Assembly (NCBI RefSeq): GCF_030580865.1
Contig: NZ_JAUQSY010000002.1
Location: forward strand, 1-64,000
Reading direction: 5' to 3'
DNA length: 64,000 nucleotides
Source: Hymenobacter aranciens
GTDB lineage: Bacteria; Bacteroidota; Bacteroidia; Cytophagales; Hymenobacteraceae
Below are positions 64,000 through 64,000 of this stretch, piece by piece. The notes beneath the pieces were generated by a model that ran no database searches, was not told where the DNA came from, and worked only from the letters and a program-made list of their open reading frames with translations. The translations under genes and the position numbers were made by a program. The stretch's first letter is position 1. Each line of letters begins with the position of its first letter.

Positions 64000-64000
64000 C

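Overview
The window looks like a chromosome segment of a high-GC Bacteroidota of the Hymenobacter type (order Cytophagales). Evidence read from the sequence: type IX secretion (T9SS) C-terminal sorting domains on four secreted proteins, TAnnTTTG-type -7 promoter boxes, many small lipoproteins and periplasmic hydrolases, and GC-rich genes separated by hairpin-rich intergenic repeats. No tRNA, rRNA, insertion sequence, transposase, CRISPR array or prophage module was seen.

Layout. 1-9.6 kb: heptamer repeat, polytopic membrane protein, acyl-ACP desaturase, a secreted protein with an S74 self-cleaving chaperone domain, a TfoX-like protein, a T9SS FG-GAP/VCBS protein, a 42-nt tandem array, a hypothetical protein, an Ada-type DNA repair regulator and a DUF427 protein. 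9.6-16.2 kb: a VWA protein and a MoxR/ChlI-like AAA+ ATPase (probable partners) separated by a 44-aa membrane peptide and a frameshifted dihaem cytochrome c; then an acetyltransferase, an esterase lipoprotein and a shuffled fragment of the AAA+ gene. 16.2-19.7 kb: alpha/beta hydrolase, a two-gene AAA ATPase plus DUF4276 module that resembles split OLD-type defence systems, and a 163-aa protein with a 3' array of 21-nt units. 20-28.6 kb: a 1,779-aa T9SS repeat protein, a decayed DUF4062 gene, a second copy of the '160-aa protein plus 21-nt array' cassette, and an M14 peptidase. 28.8-44 kb: housekeeping and envelope genes (surE, histidine phosphatase, M28 peptidase, WG-repeat protein, OmpA-like lipoprotein, subtilase, ligA, rhodanese, polysaccharide deacetylase). 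44-53 kb: dapA, 2-oxoglutarate oxygenase, an operon of HMG-CoA-lyase-like enzyme, membrane protein and Fe-S oxidoreductase subunit, an M23 lipoprotein, a split gene, an orphan cytochrome oxidase subunit III and a gliding-type T9SS protein. 53-64 kb: M1 and M61 aminopeptidases, DUF2147 protein, a probable non-coding RNA, an NlpC/P60 peptidase, Kup potassium transporter, FKBP isomerase, a second 44-aa small protein and the 3' end of an unidentified gene.

The most unusual content is in the repeats. Two paralogous ~160-aa genes each carry a 3' array of diverged 21-nt units with hairpin character, and a conserved 5' block also accompanies both copies. A short third array lies directly upstream of the AAA/DUF4276 pair, so that putative defence module is bracketed by arrays. 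Several palindromic families (GTAGTACGAA type, AGCCGCAAAGCGGC type, TCATGCTGAGC type, CTCCCCTCCTTGG type) occupy the intergenic gaps, often only a few bases from start codons. The ~330-nt promoter-to-terminator segment near 57 kb is the best candidate for an undescribed RNA.
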